NCBI RefSeq assembly: GCF_009733595.1
Contig: NZ_WOFH01000006.1
Span: forward strand, 310,001-374,000
Origin: Actinomadura litoris
GTDB lineage: Bacteria > Actinomycetota > Actinomycetes > Streptosporangiales > Streptosporangiaceae
Reading direction: 5' to 3'
DNA: 64,000 nt
The position numbers and the translations under genes are program-made. Below the pieces are notes generated by a model. That model did not search any database, had not been told where the DNA came from, and saw nothing but the letters and a program-made list of their open reading frames with translations. Below are positions 48,226 to 56,697 of the stretch, in pieces. Each line of letters begins with the position of its first letter. The stretch's first letter is position 1.

Positions 48226-49014
48226 GTGGCGGTGGACAGGGAGATGCCGCTCTCCGGCGGGGACGTGACGGAGGGCGTGGTGCGGGTCGGGGACACGGTG
48301 CGGAGGCCCCTGCGGGCGCACAGTCCGGCGGTGCACGGGCTGCTCCGGCATCTGGAGTCGGTCGGGTTCGAGGCGCCGAGGGTGCTCGGGGTGGACGAGG
48401 GGGGGCGGGAGATCCTCAGCTGGGTGCCCGGGGAGGCGGCGCTGCGGCCGTTGGCGCCGCATGTGGTGACGGAAGGCGCGCTGGAGGGGGTGGCGCGGCT
48501 GCTGCGGGGGTACCACGAGGCGGTCGCGGGCTATGTCGCGCCGGACGGGGCGCCGTGGGAGTCGGAGGCGTCCAACCTGGACGGGGCGCCGGAGATCATC
48601 GGGCACTGCGACGTGACGCCGGAGAACGTGGTCTTCCGGGACGGGGTGCCGGTCGCTTTGATCGACTTCGATCTGGCGCGGCCCACGACGCGGCTGTACG
48701 ACGTGGTGACGGCGCTGCGGCACTGGGCGCCGATCGCGGACCCGGCGGATCGGGACGCGCTGCTCTACCGGGCGGACGTGGGTCGGCGGCTCCGGGTGTT
48801 CTGCGACGCATACGGCTTGGACCGGGAGGAGCGGAGGCAGGTGCTACCGGCGGCCCGGGTGAGGTTCGAGCGGTCGTATCTGGCGATGGAGTCGAAGGCC
48901 CGGCGCGGCGGCGGGTGGGCACGGATCTGGCAGGGTGGGGCGGGGCCGCGGATCAGGCGGGCCCAGGATTGGCTGGAGCGGCACTGGGATGAACTTGACG
49001 CGCGTCTCTCCTGA
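48226..49014 (+). CDS. APH-family phosphotransferase
   Basis: A 262-residue aminoglycoside-phosphotransferase-fold kinase. The catalytic loop is IIGHCDVTPENVVFRDG (H-x-D-x5-N) and the DFG equivalent VALIDFDLARPTT. The N-lobe is short (MPLSGGDVTEGVVRVGDTVRRPLRAHS), as in the group found beside phosphotransferase/homoserine-kinase-like genes. Substrate unknown; no evidence for antibiotic resistance. GTG start. Its end overlaps the cobD start by 26 bases. Confidence 0.85.
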   Translation: MAVDREMPLSGGDVTEGVVRVGDTVRRPLRAHSPAVHGLLRHLESVGFEAPRVLGVDEGGREILSWVPGEAALRPLAPHVVTEGALEGVARLLRGYHEAVAGYVAPDGAPWESEASNLDGAPEIIGHCDVTPENVVFRDGVPVALIDFDLARPTTRLYDVVTALRHWAPIADPADRDALLYRADVGRRLRVFCDAYGLDREERRQVLPAARVRFERSYLAMESKARRGGGWARIWQGGAGPRIRRAQDWLERHWDELDARLS

Positions 49015-49909
49015 GGGATTGCTTCTCGGGGCGGGATTGGACCATTTGCTGGGCGATCCGAGGCGGGGGCATCCGGTGGCCGGATTCGGCCGCGCCGCCT
49101 CGTGGGTGGAACGGCGGGTCTATAAGGACTCGCGTGCGCGGGGCGTTGTCTTTGTTGGGATTGTGGTCGGTGGGGCCCTTGGTGTCGGGGTGGTTTTGGA
49201 TCGGGTGGGGAAGGGCGCGGTTTCGCGTGCGGTTGTGACCGGTGTTGTCACCTGGTCCGTGGTCGGTGGGACGTCGTTGGGGCGCGAGGGGCTTTTCATG
49301 GCCTCGGCCTTGGAGCGCGGGGATCTGGAGGCCGCTCGGGGGCGGTTGTCCCATTTGTGCGCTCGGGATCCCAAGGGGCTGGAGAGCGCGGAGTTGGCGC
49401 GGGCGACCGTCGAGTCGGTGGCGGAGAACACCTCTGACGCCGCTGTCGCGCCGTTGTTCTGGGGGGCCGTCGCGGGGGTTCCCGGGCTCGTCGTCTATCG
49501 GGCCGTCAATACGCTCGACGCGATGGTGGGATATCGGAACGCGCGTTATGAACGGTTCGGGTGGGCGGCGGCGAAGCTCGACGATGTGGCCAACTGGATT
49601 CCGGCGAGGGTGACGGGGTTGCTGACGGTGGCGTGTTCGGGGAGCGCGGACGCCTGGCGGGTTCTGCGGAGGGACGGGGCGAACCATCCGAGTCCGAATG
49701 CGGGGCGGTGCGAGGCCGCGTTCGCCGGGGCGCTCGGGGTGCGGTTGGGCGGCGCCAACTCGTACGGGGGAGAGGTCGAGCGCCGGCCCGAGATGGGGGA
49801 CGGGCGGGCCCCCGAGGTGCGGGACGTGCGGCGCGCCGTGCGGTTGTCGAAAAGGGTCGGGCTCGCCGCCGCGGGAACGGCGGCCCTGGTTGCGTGGAGG
49901 TTGCGATGA
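48989..49909 (+). CDS. cobD: adenosylcobinamide-phosphate synthase CobD/CbiB
   Basis: A 306-residue membrane enzyme that joins aminopropanol phosphate (or its equivalent) to adenosylcobyric acid. Signatures: LLLGAGLDHLLGDPRRGHPVAGFGR, SAELARATVESVAENTSDAAVAPLFWGAVAGVPG, YRAVNTLDAMVGYRNARYERFGWAAAKLDD and NHPSPNAGRCEAAFAGAL. ATG 48989 overlaps the APH-like gene. The stop overlaps cobQ by four bases (ATGA). G+C at codon third positions is lower than in most neighbours. Confidence 0.93.
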   Translation: MNLTRVSPEGLLLGAGLDHLLGDPRRGHPVAGFGRAASWVERRVYKDSRARGVVFVGIVVGGALGVGVVLDRVGKGAVSRAVVTGVVTWSVVGGTSLGREGLFMASALERGDLEAARGRLSHLCARDPKGLESAELARATVESVAENTSDAAVAPLFWGAVAGVPGLVVYRAVNTLDAMVGYRNARYERFGWAAAKLDDVANWIPARVTGLLTVACSGSADAWRVLRRDGANHPSPNAGRCEAAFAGALGVRLGGANSYGGEVERRPEMGDGRAPEVRDVRRAVRLSKRVGLAAAGTAALVAWRLR

Positions 49910-51408
49910 GCGGGGCCCTGCTGGTGGCGGGGACGACGTCCGACGCGGGAAAGAGCGTGGTCACGGCGGGGATCTGCCGGTGGCTGGCGCGGCGGGGGGT
50001 GCGGGTCGCGCCGTTCAAGGCGCAGAACATGTCGCTGAACTCGATGGTGACGGTGGACGGCGCGGAGATCGGGCGCGCGCAATACATGCAGGCGCAGGCG
50101 GCGGGGGTCGAGGCGCGGGCCGTGATGAATCCCGTGCTGCTCAAGCCGGGGAGCGACCGGCGTAGTCAGGTCGTGGTCCTGGGGCGGCCCGTCGCGGAGG
50201 TGGACGCGCTGGGTTACGGCGCTCACAAGGAACGGCTCCGGGGGGTCGTTCAGGAGAGCCTCGCCGAACTGCGGGACGAGTTCGACGTGGTCGTCTGCGA
50301 GGGCGCGGGGAGCCCGGCGGAGATCAACCTGCGGGCCGGCGACATCGTCAACATGGGGCTCGCGCGGGCCGCCGACATTCCCGTCGTGGTGGTGGCGGAC
50401 ATCGACCGGGGTGGTGTCTTCGCCTCCCTTTTCGGGACGGTCGCCCTCTTGGAGGAGAAGGACCAGGCGCTCGTGGCGGGTTTCGTCATCAACAAGTTCC
50501 GGGGCGCGCGGGAGTTGCTGGAGCCTGGCCTGGAGCAGTTGCGGGCGTTGACGGGACGGCCGACGCTCGGTGTTCTGCCTTGGCGGTTGGGGTTGTACCT
50601 GGATACGGAGGACACGCTTTCGCTGGACGCGCCGCGCCCGCAGGCGAGGGGCCCCCACGGGCGGGAGACGCTGCGGATCGCGGTGGTGCGGTTCCCGAGG
50701 ATCTCCAATTTCACCGATCTGGACGCGCTCGCGTGCGAGCCCGGAGTGGTGGTGCGCTATGCCGCCTCCGCCGGGGACCTGGCGGAGGCGGACCTGGTGA
50801 TCCTGCCGGGGAGCCGCGCGACCGTGAGCGATCTGGCGTGGCTGCGGGAAAGGGGAATGGCCGACGAGGTGCTGCGCCGCGTGAACGAGGGACGGCCCGT
50901 CCTCGGAATCTGCGGCGGTTACCAGATGCTCGCGCAGGAGATCGAGGACTCCGTGGAATCCGGTGCCGGACGGGTCGAGGGCCTGGGGGTTCTTCCGGCT
51001 CGGGTCGTCTTCGGGAAGGAGAAGACGCTCGGACGGCCGGAAGGGCGCGCCTACGGCGAGGACGTCCTGGCCTATGAGATCCACCACGGGATCGCGGAAA
51101 GGGAGGGCGGGGAACCCTTCCTCGACGGGTGCCGGCAGGGCGCCGTGTGGGGGACGACCTGGCACGGGGCATGGGAGAACGACGGTTTCCGCCGCGCCTT
51201 CCTGAGGGAGGTCGCCGAGGTCGCGGGGCGTGATTTCACCCCCGCGCCCGACGTGTCGTTCGCGGCGCTGCGGGAGGCCACCCTGGACGTCCTCGGCGAT
51301 CTCGTCGAGGAGCACCTCGACACCGGGGCCTTGTGGCGGCTCATCGAGGGCGGGGCGCCGCAGGGGCTGCCCGTGGTCCCTCCGGCCGGGCCGCCGTCCG
51401 CTACCTGA
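49906..51408 (+). CDS. cobQ: cobyric acid synthase
   Basis: A 500-residue glutamine amidotransferase that amidates side chains of adenosylcobyrinic a,c-diamide. The N-terminal dethiobiotin-synthase-like ATPase (LLVAGTTSDAGKSVVTAGI P-loop, PFKAQNMSLNS, EGAGSPAEINL, DIDRGGVFASL) is joined to a class I-like GATase (NFTDLDAL, ILPGSRATVSDL, GICGGYQML with nucleophile Cys, YEIHHG with His). Coupled to cobD; together they give two successive late steps of cobalamin synthesis. Ends overlapping the convergent transporter gene by eight bases. Confidence 0.95.
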   Translation: MSGALLVAGTTSDAGKSVVTAGICRWLARRGVRVAPFKAQNMSLNSMVTVDGAEIGRAQYMQAQAAGVEARAVMNPVLLKPGSDRRSQVVVLGRPVAEVDALGYGAHKERLRGVVQESLAELRDEFDVVVCEGAGSPAEINLRAGDIVNMGLARAADIPVVVVADIDRGGVFASLFGTVALLEEKDQALVAGFVINKFRGARELLEPGLEQLRALTGRPTLGVLPWRLGLYLDTEDTLSLDAPRPQARGPHGRETLRIAVVRFPRISNFTDLDALACEPGVVVRYAASAGDLAEADLVILPGSRATVSDLAWLRERGMADEVLRRVNEGRPVLGICGGYQMLAQEIEDSVESGAGRVEGLGVLPARVVFGKEKTLGRPEGRAYGEDVLAYEIHHGIAEREGGEPFLDGCRQGAVWGTTWHGAWENDGFRRAFLREVAEVAGRDFTPAPDVSFAALREATLDVLGDLVEEHLDTGALWRLIEGGAPQGLPVVPPAGPPSAT

Positions 51409-52390
51409 CCAGGCCCTGGGCGCGCATCCAGTCGCGGGCGACGAACGCCGGGTCCTCGCCGTCCATGTCGACCTTGCTGTTCAGGTCGCGCATCGTGGCG
51501 GTGGTGAGCCTGGGGCTGATGCCGGCGAACAGGGCGGTCAGTTCGGGGTGCTCCCGCAGTACCTGCTCCCGGACCATGATCGCCGGGTTGTAGTTCGGGA
51601 AGAAGTGCCGCGAGTCCGACAGGACGGTCAGGCCGTTCGCCTCGATCCGGGCGTCGGTGGAGGTGACCTCGCCGAGCACACACCGGTTCTCGGTGACGCC
51701 CTGGTAGATGACGCCCTCGGTCATCACCCGGAAGTTCTTCGCGGGCACTCCCGAGCCGTAGGGAATTCCATACGCCTTCAGCATTCCGCGTATCCCGTCA
51801 TTGCGGGCGAGGAATTCGGGCGCGATGCAGAACGTCCGCTGTCCGACGGGCAGTTTGGCGATGTCGCCGAGGTCGCGCAGCCCATATTTCCGCTGCGTCT
51901 GCACTTTGACGGCCAGCGCGTAGGTGTTGTTGTAGGGCGCGGGCGGCGCGAGCCAGGCGATCCGGTTCTCGCGCAGGTCGAGGTCGCGGACGGCGTCGAA
52001 CTGCGCGCGCGGGTCGGTCAGCGGGTCCTCGCGGCCGAGGTAGGTGATCCAGGCGGTGCCGGTGTACTCCCAGCCGAGGTCGTTGTCGCCGCTGGTGATG
52101 GACTTGCGGAAGGTGACGCTGCCCTGCGCGCCGGTGTGGTCGACGACGTCGGCCCCGGCGGCCTTCAGCGCCAGCACCGCGATCTTGCCGAGGATGAGCT
52201 GCTCGGTGAACTCCTTGGAGGAGACGCGGACGCGGGCGTCCCGCAGGCCCGGGATCGGCCGGATCGAGCCCGGCTCGACGGCGGGGATGAACGCCGAGGC
52301 GGGCTTCAGGCCGCACGCGCCGAGGGCGAGCAGCACCGGGCACAGCAGCGCCGCGAGCGCCCGGCGCCCCGTCCGACCGCCGCGTGCCAT
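51401..52390 (-). CDS. osmoprotectant-type ABC transporter substrate-binding lipoprotein
   Basis: A 329-residue lipoprotein: signal peptide with lipobox LALGAC, then a periplasmic-binding fold of the OpuAC/ProX type (DARVRVSSKEFTEQLILGKIAVLALKAAGADVVDHTG, NDLGWEYTGTAWITYLG, RNDGIRGMLKAYGIP, VTSTDARIEANGLTVL). SKEFTEQ and WEYTGT are the usual family blocks that shape the betaine/choline cage. One-base overlap with the permease stop (TGATG). Last gene of the four-gene transporter operon. Confidence 0.92.
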   Translation of the reverse strand: MARGGRTGRRALAALLCPVLLALGACGLKPASAFIPAVEPGSIRPIPGLRDARVRVSSKEFTEQLILGKIAVLALKAAGADVVDHTGAQGSVTFRKSITSGDNDLGWEYTGTAWITYLGREDPLTDPRAQFDAVRDLDLRENRIAWLAPPAPYNNTYALAVKVQTQRKYGLRDLGDIAKLPVGQRTFCIAPEFLARNDGIRGMLKAYGIPYGSGVPAKNFRVMTEGVIYQGVTENRCVLGEVTSTDARIEANGLTVLSDSRHFFPNYNPAIMVREQVLREHPELTALFAGISPRLTTATMRDLNSKVDMDGEDPAFVARDWMRAQGLVR

Positions 52391-53190
52391 CACAGCCCCT
52401 TCGGCGCGAGGAGGCGGGTCGCCACGCCGCCCAGCCAGTCGATCAGCAGGGCGAGCAGGCCGATGAGGACGCAGCCGGTCAGCAGCACCGGCGTCCGCTG
52501 GGTGGTGACGCCGGTGGTGATCATGTCGCCGAGGCCGCCGCCGCTGATGAAGGAGGCGATGCTGGCCGTGCCGACCATCAGCACGAGCGTGGTGCGGATC
52601 CCGGCGAGGATGACCGGGGCGGCGAGCGGCAGTTCGACGCGTCCGAGGACCCGGGCGGGCGACATCCCGATGCCCCGGCCCGCGTCGGTCAGGTCCGGGT
52701 CGACCTGCTGGAGGCCGACCATGGTGTTGCGGAGCGCGGGCAGTACCCCGTAGGCGACGAGCGCGACGATCGTCGTCCAGAACCCGATGCCGAGCAGGAC
52801 GGCGAGCAGCACCACGACGCCGATCGCGGGCGCGGACTGCCCGATGTTGGCGACGGCGAGCACGAACGGCGTCGCCGGGCGCGCCCACGCGCGGCTCAGC
52901 ACGATCCCGAGCGGGACGGCGATCAGCAGCACGATCAGCGTGGACACCAGCGTCAGCTCGATGTGCTCCCAGGTCTTCTGCCACACGTAGCGGGGCTTGA
53001 GGCTGCGCTCCTCGATGCTGTCGAGGTCGGAGGTCTCCACGTACAGCATCCACGCGGCGCCGACGACGAGGATCACGACCGGTTCGAGGAGCATCCGCCA
53101 TGACCGGCCGGTCGGCGCGTGCAGGGCGGCGGCCGGCTCCGCCGCGTCCGTGCGCGAGGCGGCCCGGATCTCCGGGGACGGCGCGCTCAC
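52390..53190 (-). CDS. osmoprotectant-type ABC transporter permease (second)
   Basis: A 266-residue membrane subunit with an N-terminal extension and six helices. The BPD_transp_1 coupling loop is ALRNTMVGLQQVDPDLTDAGRGIGMSPARVLGRVELPLA, matching the EAA motif. Closely related to the other permease at 54400 and likely forms the heterodimeric channel with it. GTG overlaps the ATPase stop (GTGA). Confidence 0.92.
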   Translation of the reverse strand: MSAPSPEIRAASRTDAAEPAAALHAPTGRSWRMLLEPVVILVVGAAWMLYVETSDLDSIEERSLKPRYVWQKTWEHIELTLVSTLIVLLIAVPLGIVLSRAWARPATPFVLAVANIGQSAPAIGVVVLLAVLLGIGFWTTIVALVAYGVLPALRNTMVGLQQVDPDLTDAGRGIGMSPARVLGRVELPLAAPVILAGIRTTLVLMVGTASIASFISGGGLGDMITTGVTTQRTPVLLTGCVLIGLLALLIDWLGGVATRLLAPKGL

Positions 53191-54407
53191 GCGTCCGCCG
53201 TTCCCCGGCGCCGGACGCGGCCGCGGTCCTTCATCTCCCTGAGCGCGTTCTGCAGGGTGCCGAGCGTGACGGTGCCCTGGTAGACGTCGCGCGGGCCGAC
53301 GACCGGGACCCAGTCGTGCTCGATCTGGATCAGCCGTTCGAGGGCCTGCTGGAGCGTGGAGCGGGCGCGGATCGGGGTGGCCGTCGCCATGCCGCGGGTG
53401 CCGATCGGGCCGGTGACGCCGTCGAGGTCCTCCGGGTGGATCCAGCGGACGGGGCGCCGCCGCTCGTCCAGGACGATCCCGAAGCCGGTCTTCCCGGCCC
53501 GGATCCGCGCCAGGACGTCGGCCGCGTCGTCCCGCGGCGCGGCCTCGGGGACCGATTGCAGCGGCACGTCCGCGACCCGGCTGACCTGGAGCAGGCGCAT
53601 CATCTGCCCGCCGCTGACGAACTGCTCCACGTACGCGTCGGCGGGATCGAGCAGGATCTCCTTCGGCGTCGCGTACTGCGCGATGCGCGAGCCCTCGTCG
53701 AGGATCGCGATCCGGTCGCCGAGCTTGAGCGCCTCGTCGATGTCGTGGGTGACGAAGACGATCGTCTTGCCCAGCTCCTCCTGGAGCCGGAGGAGGGAGT
53801 CCTGGAGGTGCTCGCGGGTGATCGGGTCGAGCGCGCCGAACGGCTCGTCCATCAGCATGGCGGGCGGGTCGGCGGCGAGCGCGCGGGCCACGCCGACGCG
53901 CTGCTGCTGGCCGCCCGACAGCTCCCTCGGGTAGCGGCCGCGGAACGTCGCCGGGTCCATGTCGACGAGTTCGAGCAGCTCGTCGACGCGGGCGGCGATG
54001 CGGTCGCGGTCCCACTTCAGCATCTGCGGGACGAGCCCGACGTTCGTCGCGACCGTCATGTGCGGAAATAATCCGGCGTTCTGGATGACGTAGCCGATGT
54101 GGCGGCGCAGTTCGGTGGGGTTCAGGCCGAGCGTGTCCCGCCCGGCCACGATGATCTTGCCGGAGGTCGGCTCGATCAGCCGGTTGATCAGCCGCATCAT
54201 CGTGGTCTTGCCGCTGCCGGACGGGCCGAGCAGCACGACGATCTCGCCGCCGGGGATCGTCATCGTGACGTCGTCCACGGCGGGCGTCCGCTGGCCGGGG
54301 TAGCGCTTGGTGACGTTGATCAGCTCGATGCCGCGGGAGTCGTCGGCGGCGGGCGGGCCGGCCGCGGTGGCGCCGCCGGGCGGAGGGTCGGAGCGGGCCT
54401 CAGACAC
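53187..54407 (-). CDS. osmoprotectant-type ABC transporter ATPase with CBS domains
   Basis: A 406-residue OpuCA/ProV-like ATPase. Walker A GPSGSGKTT, Q-loop YVIQNAGLFPHMTV, signature LSGGQQQRVGVARAL, Walker B AMLMDEPFGALDP and switch VTHDIDEAL. The C-terminal ~120 residues are a CBS pair (TGFGIVLDERRRPVRWIHPEDL; TLQQALERLIQIEHDWVPVVG), which in OpuA senses ionic strength. GTG start overlaps the first permease by eight bases. Confidence 0.94.
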   Translation of the reverse strand: MSEARSDPPPGGATAAGPPAADDSRGIELINVTKRYPGQRTPAVDDVTMTIPGGEIVVLLGPSGSGKTTMMRLINRLIEPTSGKIIVAGRDTLGLNPTELRRHIGYVIQNAGLFPHMTVATNVGLVPQMLKWDRDRIAARVDELLELVDMDPATFRGRYPRELSGGQQQRVGVARALAADPPAMLMDEPFGALDPITREHLQDSLLRLQEELGKTIVFVTHDIDEALKLGDRIAILDEGSRIAQYATPKEILLDPADAYVEQFVSGGQMMRLLQVSRVADVPLQSVPEAAPRDDAADVLARIRAGKTGFGIVLDERRRPVRWIHPEDLDGVTGPIGTRGMATATPIRARSTLQQALERLIQIEHDWVPVVGPRDVYQGTVTLGTLQNALREMKDRGRVRRRGTADA

Positions 54408-55047
54408 GGATGCCTCTCGGGGTGGTCAGGCGGCCGATCAGCACGAAGCAGCCGTCGAACAGCAGGGCGAGCAGGACGATGCCGAGGGTCCCGGCGAGCG
54501 TCATGTTGATCGCGTTGGCGCCGCCGAGCCGGGCGAGCCCGGAGAAGATCTGCTCGCCGAGCCCGGGGCCGTTGACGTAGGCGGCGATGGCGCCGATGCC
54601 CATGGCGAGCTGGGTGCTGACCCGCGCGCCGGTCAGGATCACCGGCCAGGCGAGCGGCAGCTCGATCCGCAGCAGGATCGCGGCGCGGGTCATGCCGATG
54701 CCGCGCGCCGCGTCCACCAGCGTGCGGTCGACCCCGGCCAGCCCGACGACCGTGTTCCGGACGATCGGCAGCAGCGAGTACAGCGTCAGCGCGACGACGC
54801 TCGGCGCCACCCCGAGCCCGAGCGGGGTGATGAGCAGGCCGAGCAGCGCGAGGGAGGGGACGGTGAAGAACACGCCGGCCGCGCTGGTCGCGAACGCCGA
54901 CAGCCGCGCGCTGCGGTAGACGGCGACGCCGATCAGGACCCCGAGCACCAGGGCGACCAGGACGGTCTGGAACACCATGCTGGCGTGCTGCCAGGTCTCG
55001 AAGACGAGACGCTCACGCCTGCTGCCCAGATACTCCCAGAAACTCAC
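54400..55047 (-). CDS. osmoprotectant-type ABC transporter permease (first)
   Basis: A 215-residue membrane subunit (SFWEYLGSRRERLVFETWQHASMVFQTVLVALVLGVLIGVAVY; coupling loop VRNTVVGLAGVDRTLVDAARGIGMTRAAILLRIELPLA). GTG 55047 is chosen because GGAGGG ends four bases before and the family starts with xFWEYL. An ATG at 55068 with GGGGAGGGGG is an alternative. First gene of the operon; the rest of the very long upstream frame is shadow. Confidence 0.92.
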   Translation of the reverse strand: MSFWEYLGSRRERLVFETWQHASMVFQTVLVALVLGVLIGVAVYRSARLSAFATSAAGVFFTVPSLALLGLLITPLGLGVAPSVVALTLYSLLPIVRNTVVGLAGVDRTLVDAARGIGMTRAAILLRIELPLAWPVILTGARVSTQLAMGIGAIAAYVNGPGLGEQIFSGLARLGGANAINMTLAGTLGIVLLALLFDGCFVLIGRLTTPRGIRV

Positions 55048-55198
55048 GGTTCCCTCCGGGGAGATCATTACCCCCTCCCCACCACGGAACACACATGTAC
55101 GGGTCACGGATTCGGCGTCCGGACCCGCCGCGGCGGTAGTGTGATCCACTCTGGAAGGCGCACGGGGGCCCGTGCCGGCGGCCGTGTCGGACGCCGCG

Positions 55199-55244
55199 CG
55201 CGAGCCCCGTGGAACATCGTGCGCGAGCCGTGTGGAACATCGTG
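55199..55244. repeat. 23-bp tandem direct repeat upstream of DUF1444 gene
   Basis: Two adjacent 23-base units, each ending GTGGAACATCGTG, differing at two positions, at 55199-55221 and 55222-55244. They end 25 bases before the GTG start, within the leader. Period of about two helical turns suits a duplicated protein-binding site. Confidence 0.55.
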
Positions 55245-55269
55245 CGGAAGCCATCAGGAGGAACGCCCC

Positions 55270-55941
55270 GTGACCGAGCCGCGGTCCAGTCTCATCGTCC
55301 CGCTGATGAAGGCCCGGGTGCCCGCCGAGGTCCAACTTGAGTTCCCGCTGCCGCCGGAGGAGGAGCCGGTCCGCGACCCGTTCGCCGGTGACCTCTATGT
55401 CACCTACGCGCTGGAGGTCGCGGACGAGGCCGCCCCGCTCGGCCGCCGCTACGAGCATGTCGCGCGGCGGCACTGCGCGGAGCTGGGCGTGGTGGCGGGC
55501 GAGCTGCGCCGCCTCGCGACGATCAACCTGCGGAACCGGCGTCCCGACCTGAGCCTGAGCTGGTACCCCGACGTCCGCGCGGTGACCGTGACGCTCGGCG
55601 ACGGCGGCCCCGCCGCGGCGCCCGCGGGCCCGCAGGGCGGGCGGCGGGCGCGGCAGGGCGGCCTGGAGGCGGCCCTCCTGCTGGACGAGGGTTTCCTGGA
55701 GAAGCTCGCGCAGGACGTGGAGGGCGACCTCGTCGTCGCGGCGCCCGCGCGGGACGTGTTCGTCGCGTCCGGTACCGGACACCCCGACGGCGTCGACAAG
55801 CTCCGCTGGGCCGTCGCGCAGGTGTGGGCGCAGGACCGCGGCGACGGCGCCGACCCCGCGTGGGACGTCCCCGCGGGGAGCCTGCTCACGCACGAGTTGA
55901 TGGTGCGGCGCGGCGCGACCTGGGAGACGCTGGCCGGCTGA
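55270..55941 (+). CDS. DUF1444 family-like protein
   Basis: A 223-residue soluble protein (SLIVPLMKARVPAEVQLEFPLPPEEEPVRDPFAGDLYVTYALEV, ELRRLATINLRNRRPDLSL, GDLVVAAPARDVFVASGTG, LLTHELMVRRGATWETL). This matches the pattern of DUF1444, whose function is unknown. GTG start with AGGAGG ten bases upstream. Divergent from the osmoprotectant operon; unlikely to be related functionally. Confidence 0.75.
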   Translation: MTEPRSSLIVPLMKARVPAEVQLEFPLPPEEEPVRDPFAGDLYVTYALEVADEAAPLGRRYEHVARRHCAELGVVAGELRRLATINLRNRRPDLSLSWYPDVRAVTVTLGDGGPAAAPAGPQGGRRARQGGLEAALLLDEGFLEKLAQDVEGDLVVAAPARDVFVASGTGHPDGVDKLRWAVAQVWAQDRGDGADPAWDVPAGSLLTHELMVRRGATWETLAG

Positions 55942-56013
55942 CACGGCCCGGACGCCCGACCGTGCGGAAAAATCGGTAGGTAACCGGCGCGACCCCCGCA
56001 TAGCGTGCGGGCC

Positions 56014-56655
56014 ATGGTGTCGACGCAACAACTCCTGGGCTTCGCCGCGATGGCGCTGGCCATCATCGTGATACCCGGCCCCACGGTGCTGTTCGTGGTG
56101 GGACGCGCGCTCGCGCACGGCCGCGCCACCGCGCTGACCAGCGTGGTCGGCAACGAGCTGGGCGTCGTCGTGCTGACGGCGGCGGTCGCGTTCGGGGTCG
56201 GCTCGATCGTCGAGCGCTCCGTCGTCGTGTTCACCGCGCTGAAGCTCGCGGGCGCGGCCTACATCGTCTACCTCGGGGCGCAGGCGTTCCGGCACCGGCA
56301 CGCCCTGCACGAGGCGATGGGGCGGCCCGCCGAGGCCGACCCGGGACGCGCCAGGGAGCTGTGGCAGGGCTTCGTGGTCGGCGTGACCAACCCCAAGACC
56401 ACGGTGTTCTTCGCCGCCGTGCTGCCCCAGTTCGTCGACCGCGACCTCGGGCACGTGCCGTTGCAGATGATGGTGTTCGGGCTGGTCTTCGCCGTGATCG
56501 CGCTGCTGTGCGACAGCGTCTGGGGCCTCGCGGCGGGCACGGCGCGGGCGTGGTTCGCCCGCTCGCCCCGCCGGCTCGCGGCGGTCGGCGGCACCGGCGG
56601 GCTCATGATGATCGGGCTCGGCTTCGCGATCGCCACGACCGGCCGCAAGGACTGA
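56014..56655 (+). CDS. LysE/RhtB-family exporter
   Basis: A 213-residue six-helix protein: LLGFAAMALAIIVIPGPTVLFVVGRALAHGRATALTSVVGNELGV carries the family's PGP motif and the G-rich second helix, and VGVTNPKTTVFFAAVLPQFV the conserved NPK segment. Exports an amino acid or derivative such as a homoserine lactone. ATG 56014 preferred; GTG 56005 possible. Confidence 0.92.
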   Translation: MVSTQQLLGFAAMALAIIVIPGPTVLFVVGRALAHGRATALTSVVGNELGVVVLTAAVAFGVGSIVERSVVVFTALKLAGAAYIVYLGAQAFRHRHALHEAMGRPAEADPGRARELWQGFVVGVTNPKTTVFFAAVLPQFVDRDLGHVPLQMMVFGLVFAVIALLCDSVWGLAAGTARAWFARSPRRLAAVGGTGGLMMIGLGFAIATTGRKD

Positions 56656-56697
56656 GCCCTCTACGCTGGGGTCCCGGACGGAGGAGGGGCCACCAAC

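Noticed and set aside
48226..49014. Aminoglycoside-resistance gene
   Set aside because: The APH fold is present, but the short N-lobe and lack of subclass motifs do not support antibiotic specificity; only a general phosphotransferase call is justified.
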